From contig NZ_JASZYB010000003.1 of the NCBI RefSeq assembly GCF_030317205.1, forward strand, positions 744,001-808,000: a stretch of 64,000 nucleotides of DNA. Reading direction: 5' to 3'. The notes below the pieces were generated by a model, which had not been told where the DNA came from, searched no databases, and worked only from the letters and a program-made list of their open reading frames with translations. Every line of letters begins with the position of its first letter. The stretch's first letter is position 1. The DNA is from Variovorax sp. J2L1-78 (lineage in GTDB: Bacteria > Pseudomonadota > Gammaproteobacteria > Burkholderiales > Burkholderiaceae_C). Shown here piece by piece: positions 53,493 through 61,471 of the stretch. A program made the position numbers and the translations under genes.

Positions 53493-55489
53493 CAGGGCAG
53501 GTCCCTGTTGGGTTCGGGCTCGGCGGCGTCACGCGGGCCGATGCGGCCGAGCCGGCTTTTGAGCGACTGCGGCTGTCCGCTGATGATGGCGGCGTAGTTG
53601 GTGGTGTTGGCCAGCACCTTCTTCACGTAGTCGCGGGTTTCGTTGAAGGGCACGTTCTCCGCCCAGATGGCCGCGTCGAGCACCGGCCCGTTGCGCCAGT
53701 TGCGCGGCCGGCCCGGGCCGGCGTTGTAGGCGGCGGCGGCGAGGGCCATGGAGCCATCGAAGTCGTCGAGCGCGAGCTTGAGGTAGTTGGTGCCGATCGT
53801 GATGTTGGTTTCGCGGTCGTTGATCTGGTTGGGCGTGAAGCCCGCGAGGCCGATCTTGTTGGCGGTCCACTTCGCCGTGGCCGGCATCACCTGCATCAGG
53901 CCGGAGGCGCCGACACCCGAGCGCGCGTCCATGATGAAGCGGCTTTCCTGGCGGATCAGCCCGTAGACGTAGGCCGGATCGAGGCCGATGTCCTGGCTCT
54001 TGCGCAACACCGTGTCGTGGAAGGGCATCGGGAAGCGCTGCTCGATGTCGATCGCGCCCTTGGTGCGTTCGCTGGTGTTGATGCAGCGGTCCCACACCTC
54101 GCGCTGGCAGGCGAAGTCGGCGGCGGCGAGCAGTTCGCGGTCGCCCATCCCGCCCTTGTCGTGCAGGTTGGTGGCGTAGTTCCACTCGCGCACGCCCTCG
54201 GGCCGCAGGCCGATCGCGATGGCGTACAGGCCGCGTGCGAGCGACGGGTTGTTGCGCGCCGCCTGCTTTTCCTCGGCCGTGAGCGGATCGGGCTTGGTCG
54301 GCACCATGGCGCGCTGGCCCAGGTCTTCCAAGGCCAGCAGCTCGTAGAAGCCGCGGGTACCGGCGATGGTCTCGAGCAGGGTGCGCGCTTGCGCCTTGCG
54401 TTCGTCGCCGCCCATGGCGGTGAGTGCGCGGGCGCGCCAGTAGACCCAGGTCGGGTCGTCCTGCGCAACCTCGCTCATGGCCAAGATGGAGGCGTTCACG
54501 TCCTTCCACTGGGCGGCGCGCAGGGCGGCGCGCACCTTCCAGCCGAGCATGTCGTCGGACAGGTCGCTGTTCTTCGTGACGTTCGCGAAATAGACGTTGG
54601 CTTGCGGCGAGAGCTTGGTCGCGGCCTGGCGGCCGATGGTGCCCCACAGCCAGTTGCGCTCCTCGGCGGTGAGCATCGGCGCCCACTTGCCCTCGAGCTG
54701 GCCGGCGGCCTGGTCGGGGTCGGCCATGGCGACCTTGATGAGGGCGAGCACCACCATTTCCTTGCGGGCACGCGACGCGGCGATGATCGCGTTGCCCAGG
54801 AACTTCGCGGCGCTGGCGTTGACCTGATCGAACGTGGGCAGCGCATCCGGTGCGGCCAGCGTGATGGCGGCGCGCGCGGCCTGTGGCCGGTTGGCCTCGA
54901 TCGCCAGGCGGGCCTTCTTCCACGCCGTCTCGGGCGTCAACAGGCGGGAGGCGATCAGCCGGTCGGCCGCGGTCAGGCAGCCGTCGTCGGCGTCGCGCTG
55001 GCGCAGCCAGGTGTCACGCACCGATTCGACCTGCGCCTTGGTGGCCGCGCCGGTCTTGAGGACGTCGACCAGCGTCGCGTAGCACTGCACCTGCGCGTCG
55101 TCGCGCATGCGAAAGCCGGCGTACATGTCGGCGAAGCCGTCCCAGTCGCGGCGCTGGCCGAGCAGCAGCAGCCAGTCGTTGCGCAGGCGGTCTTCCTGGT
55201 AGGTGCCGGCGTAGCGCGCGAGGAAGTCCTGCACCTCGCGCGAACTGGCCTCGTTGAGCCGCGCCTTGAGTTCCCAGTAGGCGGCCCAGGGTTCGAGCGC
55301 ATGGCCGCGGGCCTGGGGCAGCAGGGCCGCCAGGCGCGCCTTGTCGCCGCGCTGGAAGGCCTGTTTCATCTGGACGATCACGTCGTCGTTCGTGTTCTGC
55401 GCGCAGGCGGGCTGGAGCAGCGCAGCGAGCGTGAGGGCGATTGCGCCGAGGAGGTGGCGCCGGGGTGCCAAAATGCCAGGAACTTGCAT
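53492..55489 (-). CDS. slt: Soluble lytic murein transglycosylase
   Basis: A 665-residue periplasmic enzyme that cleaves peptidoglycan with formation of 1,6-anhydro ends. It has a signal peptide (LLGAIALTLAALLQPACAQ), a long helical superhelix (U and L domains) and a C-terminal SLT domain. The catalytic Glu is in YGLIRQESRF, followed by GASGLMQVMPATA and AAYNAGPGR. Start: ATG at 55489. The coding start is only 9 bp from the divergent 5-FTHF cyclo-ligase start. Confidence 0.92.
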   Translation of the reverse strand: MQVPGILAPRRHLLGAIALTLAALLQPACAQNTNDDVIVQMKQAFQRGDKARLAALLPQARGHALEPWAAYWELKARLNEASSREVQDFLARYAGTYQEDRLRNDWLLLLGQRRDWDGFADMYAGFRMRDDAQVQCYATLVDVLKTGAATKAQVESVRDTWLRQRDADDGCLTAADRLIASRLLTPETAWKKARLAIEANRPQAARAAITLAAPDALPTFDQVNASAAKFLGNAIIAASRARKEMVVLALIKVAMADPDQAAGQLEGKWAPMLTAEERNWLWGTIGRQAATKLSPQANVYFANVTKNSDLSDDMLGWKVRAALRAAQWKDVNASILAMSEVAQDDPTWVYWRARALTAMGGDERKAQARTLLETIAGTRGFYELLALEDLGQRAMVPTKPDPLTAEEKQAARNNPSLARGLYAIAIGLRPEGVREWNYATNLHDKGGMGDRELLAAADFACQREVWDRCINTSERTKGAIDIEQRFPMPFHDTVLRKSQDIGLDPAYVYGLIRQESRFIMDARSGVGASGLMQVMPATAKWTANKIGLAGFTPNQINDRETNITIGTNYLKLALDDFDGSMALAAAAYNAGPGRPRNWRNGPVLDAAIWAENVPFNETRDYVKKVLANTTNYAAIISGQPQSLKSRLGRIGPRDAAEPEPNRDLP

Positions 55490-55498
55490 CGGGGGATT

Positions 55499-56128
55499 AT
55501 GGACAAGGCACACGATGGAAACGCGGCAGAAGGCCGCAAGGAAACGGCTGCTTTTCTGAAGGCTCAGCTGCGGGCAGCGCTCATCGAGCAACGCCTGGCG
55601 ATGCCCGACCGCCTACAGCGCGCCGATCTTTTGCAGCGCGTCATGCGCATCTGGCTGGTCGGGCGGCCCGACACCGTCATCGGCGCCTACTGGCCGATCA
55701 AGGGGGAGTTCGACCCCCTGCCGGCCTTGCACCGCTGGAAGGAGGACGGCGAGCTGCTCGACGAGCCGCATCGCCGCCGCATCGGCCTGCCGGTGGTCAA
55801 CCGCGACCACAAGACCCTGACCTTCCACTCGTGGTACCCGGGCTGCCCGATGGAGAACGACGCCTACGACATCCCGAAGCCCAAGGACACCGAACTGATC
55901 GTGCCGACGCTGCTGTTCGTGCCTTGTCTGGGCTACAGCGCTGGCGGCTACCGGCTGGGCTACGGCGGCGGCTTCTACGACCGTACGCTTGCATCGCTCG
56001 AGCCGCGGCCCTTCACGGTGGGCCTGGGTTTCACGAACGGCTTCCTCGACGACCTGGAGACCGAGGCCCACGACATGCCGCTGGACGCCATCCTGAACGA
56101 CAACGGCGTCGTCTGGCCTGTGGGCTGA
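55499..56128 (+). CDS. 5-formyltetrahydrofolate cyclo-ligase
   Basis: A 209-residue ATP-dependent enzyme that recycles 5-formyl-THF to 5,10-methenyl-THF. Family features are the GAYWPIKGEFD segment and the C-terminal ATP/Mg motif LGYGGGFYDRTL. The ATG at 55499 is used, although the first ~20 residues (AHDGNAAEGRKE) look unlike the family and may be an extension. In many proteobacteria 6S RNA lies beside this gene; I see none here because slt is only 9 bp away. Confidence 0.88.
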   Translation: MDKAHDGNAAEGRKETAAFLKAQLRAALIEQRLAMPDRLQRADLLQRVMRIWLVGRPDTVIGAYWPIKGEFDPLPALHRWKEDGELLDEPHRRRIGLPVVNRDHKTLTFHSWYPGCPMENDAYDIPKPKDTELIVPTLLFVPCLGYSAGGYRLGYGGGFYDRTLASLEPRPFTVGLGFTNGFLDDLETEAHDMPLDAILNDNGVVWPVG

Positions 56129-56142
56129 TACGGCTCCGTGCC

Positions 56143-56232
56143 GGGGATACCGCGGAACCGGCTTCGCCGGGCCGCTGGTATCGCCCCCTTGAGGGGGAGG
56201 CGGCGACACGAAGTGCGCCGCTTCGGGGGGGG
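56143..56232. repeat. Multi-hairpin intergenic repeat element (Comamonadaceae type)
   Basis: This ~90-bp stretch between two convergent genes contains three hairpins: CCGGC-TTC-GCCGG (56158-56170), CCCCC-TTGA-GGGGG (56184-56197) and CGAAG/CTTCG (56209-56225), ending in a G-run. From memory, closely similar elements recur between genes in Variovorax and Acidovorax genomes. It could act as a bidirectional terminator. Only one copy is in this window. Confidence 0.55.
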
Positions 56233-57216
56233 TCAGTCCAGGTGGTCGACCGTGTCCGGGTCGGGCACCTCGCCGATGGTCTCGCGCGTGACGGCGGCCT
56301 GTTCGCGCAGCCAGTCGCAGAAGGCCTTGATCTCCGGGCGCGGCGCGCTGCGCGGGCCGATCAGCAGCCAGTAGGCCATCGGTGAATCGAGGCGGTGCTG
56401 CGGCAGCACCTCGACCAGGTCGCCATTGGCCAGGCTCTCGGCGATGAGCGAGCTGCGCGCCAGCACCACGCCCTGGCCGGTGAGGGCGGCCTGCACCATC
56501 TGGTAGGCATAGTTGAAGTAGAGCCAGCGCTTGGGCTGGGCACGGCTCTGGCCGTTGTCCTCGAACCAGCGGCGCCAGGTCAGCCATTCGAGGTGGGTGC
56601 GGTGGGCATCGCCGGCCTCGATCAGCGTGAAGCGGGCGATGTCGGCCGGGGACTTGATCGGCGGATTGCTCTTGATGAGCCAGGGGCTGGCCACCGGCGT
56701 GAGGGTCTCGCCGAACAGGCGGATGGCGTCCGGCGGCATGTTCTCGGGTGGGGCGTAGCGCAGGGCGAGGTCGACATCGGCCACGTCGAGGTCCACGGCC
56801 GTGTCGCTGGCGTCGATGCGGATGTCGATGTCCGGGTTGTCGCGCTGGAAGGCTTCGAGCCGCGGGATCATCCACATCGACGCGAAGGACGCGAAGGTGG
56901 TGAGCGACACGCTCTTGCGACCGGCGCTCTGGCGGATCTGCCGCACCGCGCCGTCGATGCGCGGCAGCGACTGCTGCACCGCCAGCAGCAGCAGCGCCCC
57001 GGCGCTGGTCAGTTCGACCGCGCGCGTATGGCGCAGGAACAGCGCCACGCCCACCTCTTCCTCCAGCGACTGGATCTGCCGGCTCACCGCCGACTGCGTG
57101 AGCGCCATCTCCTCGGACGCCGCCCGGAAATTGAGGTGCCGTGCCACCGCCTCGAAGGCGCGCAGGTGGCCGGCCGAGATCGGCCGGGTGCGCAGGTGGG
57201 TCTGGGAGTGCTGCAT
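56233..57216 (-). CDS. LysR-type regulator, GcvA-like
   Basis: A 327-residue LTTR with helix-turn-helix FRAASEEMALTQSAVSRQIQSLEEEVG, like GcvA/AmpR-type regulators that act on amino-acid or beta-lactamase genes. The substrate domain has FASMWMIPRLEAFQ and DIDIRIDASDTAVDLDVADVD. It is divergent from a DUF2917 gene (130 bp between starts), an association often seen in Burkholderiales, so it may regulate that gene. The target is otherwise unknown. Confidence 0.87.
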   Translation of the reverse strand: MQHSQTHLRTRPISAGHLRAFEAVARHLNFRAASEEMALTQSAVSRQIQSLEEEVGVALFLRHTRAVELTSAGALLLLAVQQSLPRIDGAVRQIRQSAGRKSVSLTTFASFASMWMIPRLEAFQRDNPDIDIRIDASDTAVDLDVADVDLALRYAPPENMPPDAIRLFGETLTPVASPWLIKSNPPIKSPADIARFTLIEAGDAHRTHLEWLTWRRWFEDNGQSRAQPKRWLYFNYAYQMVQAALTGQGVVLARSSLIAESLANGDLVEVLPQHRLDSPMAYWLLIGPRSAPRPEIKAFCDWLREQAAVTRETIGEVPDPDTVDHLD

Positions 57217-57345
57217 GGATTGATGCGGGAATGGAATCAGTAGCGTACTTCCATTTCATTGGACCGCCAATGGCAAGGCGCCGATCATTCATTCCCGAAG
57301 CGTGCCATTGCGCTTTGGAGAACCAGCCCGTCAAAGGAGTCCGCC

Positions 57346-57675
57346 ATGTCCGCCACCCTCAGCCCCTCGTCCTCGCTTTCCTCTCTGCCGTTGCCGAGCA
57401 AGGCCACCATTCCGCCGGCGGTGCGCCGCGGCGCTTGGCAGATCGCCGCCGGGCAGGCGATGACGCTGAAGGCGCGCAGCGAGAGCGTGTTGCGGGTGCG
57501 TCAGGGCCAGTTGTGGGTCACCCGCGACGCCACCGCCAGTTGGGGCAGCGAAGACCTGGTGCTGGCACCGGGCGAGTCGCTGGTCGTGGCGGCCGGGCAG
57601 AAGCTGGTGATGGAGCCCTGGGACAGCTTCGGGGCGACCTACAGCTGGGATGCCAGCGCCGACGCGGTCGCCTGA
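57346..57675 (+). CDS. DUF2917 protein
   Basis: A 109-residue cytoplasmic protein of the DUF2917 family: cupin-like strand pattern LRVRQGQLWVTRDA and ESLVVAAGQKLVMEPW. AAAGGAG lies six bases before the ATG at 57346, so the start is well supported. It is divergent from a LysR regulator and convergent with the BLUF gene 6 bp away. Function unknown. Confidence 0.82.
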   Translation: MSATLSPSSSLSSLPLPSKATIPPAVRRGAWQIAAGQAMTLKARSESVLRVRQGQLWVTRDATASWGSEDLVLAPGESLVVAAGQKLVMEPWDSFGATYSWDASADAVA

Positions 57676-57681
57676 ACGCGT

Positions 57682-58083
57682 TCAGCCGTTGACGTCGAAG
57701 CTCGGACGCAGCGCCAGAAAGCGCTCCAGCGCGGCCGGGCCCTCGAGCGCATGGATGCCTGCCATGTCGTGCGGCTCGTCGCTCTGCGCAAAACCCAGGT
57801 CGAAACGGTGGTAGCGGCGCTCGTCGCGCGGGCCTTCGTACAGCACCTGCACGCCCTCGTGCCGCGCGTCCTGCCGAATCCGGTCCATCAGCGGGGTCAC
57901 CGCTTCGGGCAGACCCTCGATGTGTTGACAGAAGTGGATGCCGTCGAACACCAGCAGTCCGGTGATGCCCCGCTCGGCATTGCGCGTGCGCGCCTGGGCG
58001 ACGATCTGGCCGACCACGGTGGGCCGCTGGTGAGGGGCGAGGACGCTGACGTAGAGAAGTTCGAGAAAAGCGGGTGCAGGCAT
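57682..58083 (-). CDS. BLUF-domain blue-light photoreceptor
   Basis: A 133-residue stand-alone BLUF protein that binds FAD. Key residues line up with AppA exactly 10 positions lower: Tyr11 (AppA Tyr21), Asn35 (Asn45) and Gln53 (Gln63), in ELLYVSVL, ARTRNAERGITG and FCQHIEG. The semi-conserved Trp104 and Met106 positions are Phe94 and Leu96. No output domain is fused, so signalling must be through a partner. The start is ATG 58083. It is divergent from a Crp/Fnr regulator (88 bp between starts) and could share regulation with it. Confidence 0.88.
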   Translation of the reverse strand: MPAPAFLELLYVSVLAPHQRPTVVGQIVAQARTRNAERGITGLLVFDGIHFCQHIEGLPEAVTPLMDRIRQDARHEGVQVLYEGPRDERRYHRFDLGFAQSDEPHDMAGIHALEGPAALERFLALRPSFDVNG

Positions 58084-58171
58084 GGACGCGAAAGAGTGCA
58101 AGCCAAGTGTAGGGAGCAGGGCCAATTCATGAAATGTCAAAAGACACTCCCGCCGCGCCTATAGTCCCGGC

Positions 58172-58945
58172 GTGAAATTCGATGAACACACCCTGCCCAC
58201 ACCCCTGCCGCCACATTGCGACCGCGCGTGCGAAGCGTGCGGGCTGCGCGGCAACGCGGCCTTCCTGCCGATCTCGACCGAGGAATTGAAGGCGATCGAG
58301 GCCTTCAGGATCGGCACCCGTCGTGTCGAGGCGGGCGGCACGGTCATCGAGGAGCATTCGCGCAGTCCCCATCTCTACACCCTCTACACCGGATGGGCCT
58401 TCCGCTACAAGTCGCTGAGCGATGGCCGGCGCCAGATCCTCAGTTTCCTGCTGCCGGGCGACTTCATCGGGTTGCAGGACGAATTCGCGGAGGGGCAGAC
58501 ACACGGGGTCGAGGCCGCATCGGACGCGACCTTCTGCGTGTTCGAGCGCGACCGGCTCTGGGACCTGTTCCACGCGCAGCCCAAGCTGGGCTACGACATC
58601 ACCTGGCTGGCCGCGCGTGAAGAGAAGATGATCGACGACAACCTCGTCACCACCGGCCGGCGCAACGCCGGCGAACGGGTGGCGATGCTGCTGATGCACC
58701 TCTACCGACGGGCGGAGCGCGTGGGCATGGTGCGCGACGGCTGGGTCCCGTTCCCGTTCAACCAGCAGCACATCGCCGATGCCCTGGGGCTGTCGCTGGT
58801 GCACACCAACAAGACGCTGCGGCGGTTGCAGCGCATGGGGCTGCACAAGATCGACGGTGGCTGGCTGCGTATCCTCGAGCCGCATGCGCTCGAGGCGCTG
58901 GGTGACTATTTCGAGCGGCCTTTGCGACTTGTGCCACTGATCTGA
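58172..58945 (+). CDS. Crp/Fnr-family transcriptional regulator
   Basis: A 257-residue regulator with an N-terminal cNMP-binding-like beta roll and a C-terminal winged helix. Four cysteines, C16, C20, C23 and C122, recall FNR (C20, C23, C29, C122), although the N-terminal spacing is C-x3-C-x2-C. An iron-sulfur sensor is possible but unproven. The recognition helix reads LSLVHTNKTLRRLQ rather than the FNR E-x-x-S-R, so its DNA site should differ from TTGAT-N4-ATCAA. The start is GTG at 58172. It is divergent from the BLUF gene. Confidence 0.88.
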   Translation: MKFDEHTLPTPLPPHCDRACEACGLRGNAAFLPISTEELKAIEAFRIGTRRVEAGGTVIEEHSRSPHLYTLYTGWAFRYKSLSDGRRQILSFLLPGDFIGLQDEFAEGQTHGVEAASDATFCVFERDRLWDLFHAQPKLGYDITWLAAREEKMIDDNLVTTGRRNAGERVAMLLMHLYRRAERVGMVRDGWVPFPFNQQHIADALGLSLVHTNKTLRRLQRMGLHKIDGGWLRILEPHALEALGDYFERPLRLVPLI

Positions 58946-59068
58946 GGCGCCCGTCCGGCCGGAATGGCCGCGCCTTCGCGTATCGTCGGGGGCTCCTTGC
59001 CGCGAGGCGGCCGCTGCCGGCTTCGTCCCTCCCTCTTTCATGCCGCCACCCTGCGTCCCGTCCATTCC

Positions 59069-60361
59069 GTGAAGCTTTTTTCCCGCGAACGCCTGCGCCA
59101 GGTCGTCATGGTCGGCGGCATCGAGTCCTTCGGTGTGATCCTGAGCGGCATCGCCGGCCTGCTCATCGTCAACGTGCTGCCCAAAGACCAGTACGCCGCC
59201 TACACCTTCCTCGTCGCCTGCACGACGCTGATGATGGGCATCACCGACCTCGGCGTGGCGCATTGCTGCATGCCGGTGGTGGGCCAGCGTACCCGCGATG
59301 TGCCCTGGGTCGTCGCCGTCTGCCACCATGTCTTCCACAAGCGCTGGCTGCTGCTGTCCCTCGGGCTGGTGATCATCGTGCCGTACTGGTACTTCACCTC
59401 GCGCGAGCACCGCTGGACCGGGCCGGGCTACTGGCTCGCCTCGGTGGTGGCGATGGGCGGGGTGCTGGTGACGCTGCGCGAGCACAACGCCAACACCGTG
59501 CTGCTCATCCTCGGGAAGATCTCGACGCTCAACCGGGTGGCCTTCAGCACCCATGCCGTGCGCATCGCCTTCGTCGGTTTGGTCCTGTTGCTGCCGATGA
59601 GCAGCTATTCGACCGCCGGGTTGATCGCTGCGACCGTGGCGGCCAGCATCGTGTCGCTGATGCTGTACATGCGAGCGTTCCGCGACCAGCACATCGGCGA
59701 CCATCGGCTCGATGCCGACACGGGGCGGCGCGTCGATGGCGAAATCATCCGGATTGCCAAGCCGCTGATCCTGCCGGCCATTTTTTACCAGGTGCAGGGC
59801 GTGGTGACCGTCTTCATCGTCTCGCTCTTCGGCACCGCCAACATGGTGGCCGAGGTCGGCGCCTTCGGCCGCTTGGCCATGGCGCTGGTCGTGGTCGACC
59901 GGGTGGCGAACATTCTCCTGTTCCCGGCCATCGCCCGGGCCCAGACGGGGCCGCGCTTCGTGCGGGTGCTGGCACAGGTCCATGGCCTTTACCTGCTGGC
60001 GATGGCCTGCACCTTCATGACCTCGCTGTTGTTCCCGCAGTACTGGATCCTGCTGCTGGGCGAGCAGTACCGCAGCATGACGCCGCTGGTCTGGATGATG
60101 TTTCTGTCGTCGCTGCTGTCCAACGCGGCGGGTTTCGCGTTCCGGACGCTGACGGTGCGCGGCGCGACGGCGCGCCAGAGCTTCAGCATCGTCGCGACGC
60201 TGATCACGCAGGTGCTCTACCTGTGGCTGGTCGGCATCAGCGACCTGAAGTCGGTGCTCGGCTTCGGCCTGGCCAGCAGTGTCGCCAGCTGCGTGTTCCA
60301 GTACGCGATGCTGCTGGCGCGCTGGCGTGAATGGCGCACCGCGGCGCCGACGGCTGCCTGA
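59069..60361 (+). CDS. Polysaccharide flippase-like membrane protein
   Basis: About 430 residues with ~12 predicted transmembrane helices in the style of the MOP-superfamily oligosaccharide flippases (Wzx/MATE-like). No conserved short motif marks the substrate. The GTG at 59069 is chosen; the first 35 codons of the longer frame look non-coding. It converges on a glycosyltransferase gene 7 bp away. Together they suggest surface-glycan export, but no other glycan genes are in the window. Confidence 0.72.
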   Translation: MKLFSRERLRQVVMVGGIESFGVILSGIAGLLIVNVLPKDQYAAYTFLVACTTLMMGITDLGVAHCCMPVVGQRTRDVPWVVAVCHHVFHKRWLLLSLGLVIIVPYWYFTSREHRWTGPGYWLASVVAMGGVLVTLREHNANTVLLILGKISTLNRVAFSTHAVRIAFVGLVLLLPMSSYSTAGLIAATVAASIVSLMLYMRAFRDQHIGDHRLDADTGRRVDGEIIRIAKPLILPAIFYQVQGVVTVFIVSLFGTANMVAEVGAFGRLAMALVVVDRVANILLFPAIARAQTGPRFVRVLAQVHGLYLLAMACTFMTSLLFPQYWILLLGEQYRSMTPLVWMMFLSSLLSNAAGFAFRTLTVRGATARQSFSIVATLITQVLYLWLVGISDLKSVLGFGLASSVASCVFQYAMLLARWREWRTAAPTAA

Positions 60362-60368
60362 CGGCGCT

Positions 60369-61301
60369 TCAGCGCCGTTGGTAGACCCGTCCGATGGCCG
60401 ACGCCACGCGCAGCGCGAGGCGGTGGCGCTTGAGTTCGGCGTCCGAGAAGATCCGGATCGGCCCTTCGACATGCTCGAAATACGCCTTGGTCGCCACCGA
60501 CGGTGACTGGCCGCCGAGCGCCTTGCGAACATGCGGCGTGTTCCAGGGCTTGGGCGAGCCGATCGCGTGCGACAGGTAGTAGCCGCCCGCGATGAAGTCC
60601 ATGGCGTCGGGCCCGGCCGTGTTGAGCGTCGCCTCGTGCGCAGTGAGCGCGAAGTTCAGCGCGTCCTGATCGGTCGAATGGAAGAGCGTCGCCGAGCCGC
60701 CCGCCTTCAGGTGCTTGACGCCCTGGTTGTAGCCGAGCACGAGGTGGCACAACCGTTCCCAGAGCACGAGGAAGTCGAGGTGCTGCCGCGGCACGCCGAT
60801 GAAGCCGGCGTTGTAGTAGCGCTCGCTCGGCCGGATCGACGAGATGCCGTGCTCGGTGAAGAAGGCGTTCCAGAGCAGGCGCTTCGGGTGGCGCGACGGG
60901 AAGGCCCAGTTGACGTCTTCCGCCAGCGAGAGCGCGTCGTCGGTGAACCAGCCGCAGAACGACGGCCAGTCGCACTTCACCACGATGTCGGGGTCGATGT
61001 AGGCGACCAGATCGGTGTCGGGCGCGTGCTTCTCGAAAACCTCGCGCAGGAAGGTCGGCTTGTAATAGGTGAAGTGCATCGGCGTGTCGAGCAGCACCAT
61101 GCGCAGTTGAAAGCCCGGACTCACCTGGTAGATGGCGGTCGCCGCGTCGTAGGCGGGCGATTCGGTGAGCCATGCCGGCAGGGCGCCTCGGTAGCCGGCC
61201 CACAGCACGCCGGAGAATCCGGCGGTGACGAGCGAGTTGGACAGTGCGGCAACCCCGAAGTGGTAGTTCCCTTCGAACAGCGTACAGAGAGAAATTTTCA
61301 T
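60369..61301 (-). CDS. Glycosyltransferase (nucleotide-sugar type, DxD)
   Basis: A 310-residue cytoplasmic glycosyltransferase. The DxD-type metal motif AYIDPDIVVK, the N-terminal KISLCTLFEGNYHFGVAAL and the late GGSATLFHSTDQDALN region fit a GT-A fold transferase. Sugar and acceptor are unknown. The ATG at 61301 is the first in frame. It converges on the flippase; the sparse, AT-richer sequence upstream (61302-61470) separates it from glmU. Confidence 0.75.
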   Translation of the reverse strand: MKISLCTLFEGNYHFGVAALSNSLVTAGFSGVLWAGYRGALPAWLTESPAYDAATAIYQVSPGFQLRMVLLDTPMHFTYYKPTFLREVFEKHAPDTDLVAYIDPDIVVKCDWPSFCGWFTDDALSLAEDVNWAFPSRHPKRLLWNAFFTEHGISSIRPSERYYNAGFIGVPRQHLDFLVLWERLCHLVLGYNQGVKHLKAGGSATLFHSTDQDALNFALTAHEATLNTAGPDAMDFIAGGYYLSHAIGSPKPWNTPHVRKALGGQSPSVATKAYFEHVEGPIRIFSDAELKRHRLALRVASAIGRVYQRR

Positions 61302-61471
61302 GGAGGCTTGGGTTGGCGGCGCCAGAAGTGTATTCAAAAGTTTTAGTTTCCTGGTTCTTTTGGAGGAGCGCCGCGCAATTGTTGCAGTTTGTGGACGCCA
61401 AACTGTGACGAAATGGGCAGTGCACGCCGGCCGATAATCCGGCCCCACCGAACGCGAGAGAAGCAAGAAGC

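Noticed and set aside
55490..55498. 6S RNA gene next to the 5-FTHF cyclo-ligase
   Set aside because: The gene often neighbours 6S RNA in proteobacteria, but only 9 bp separate it from slt and no 6S-like fold fits downstream.
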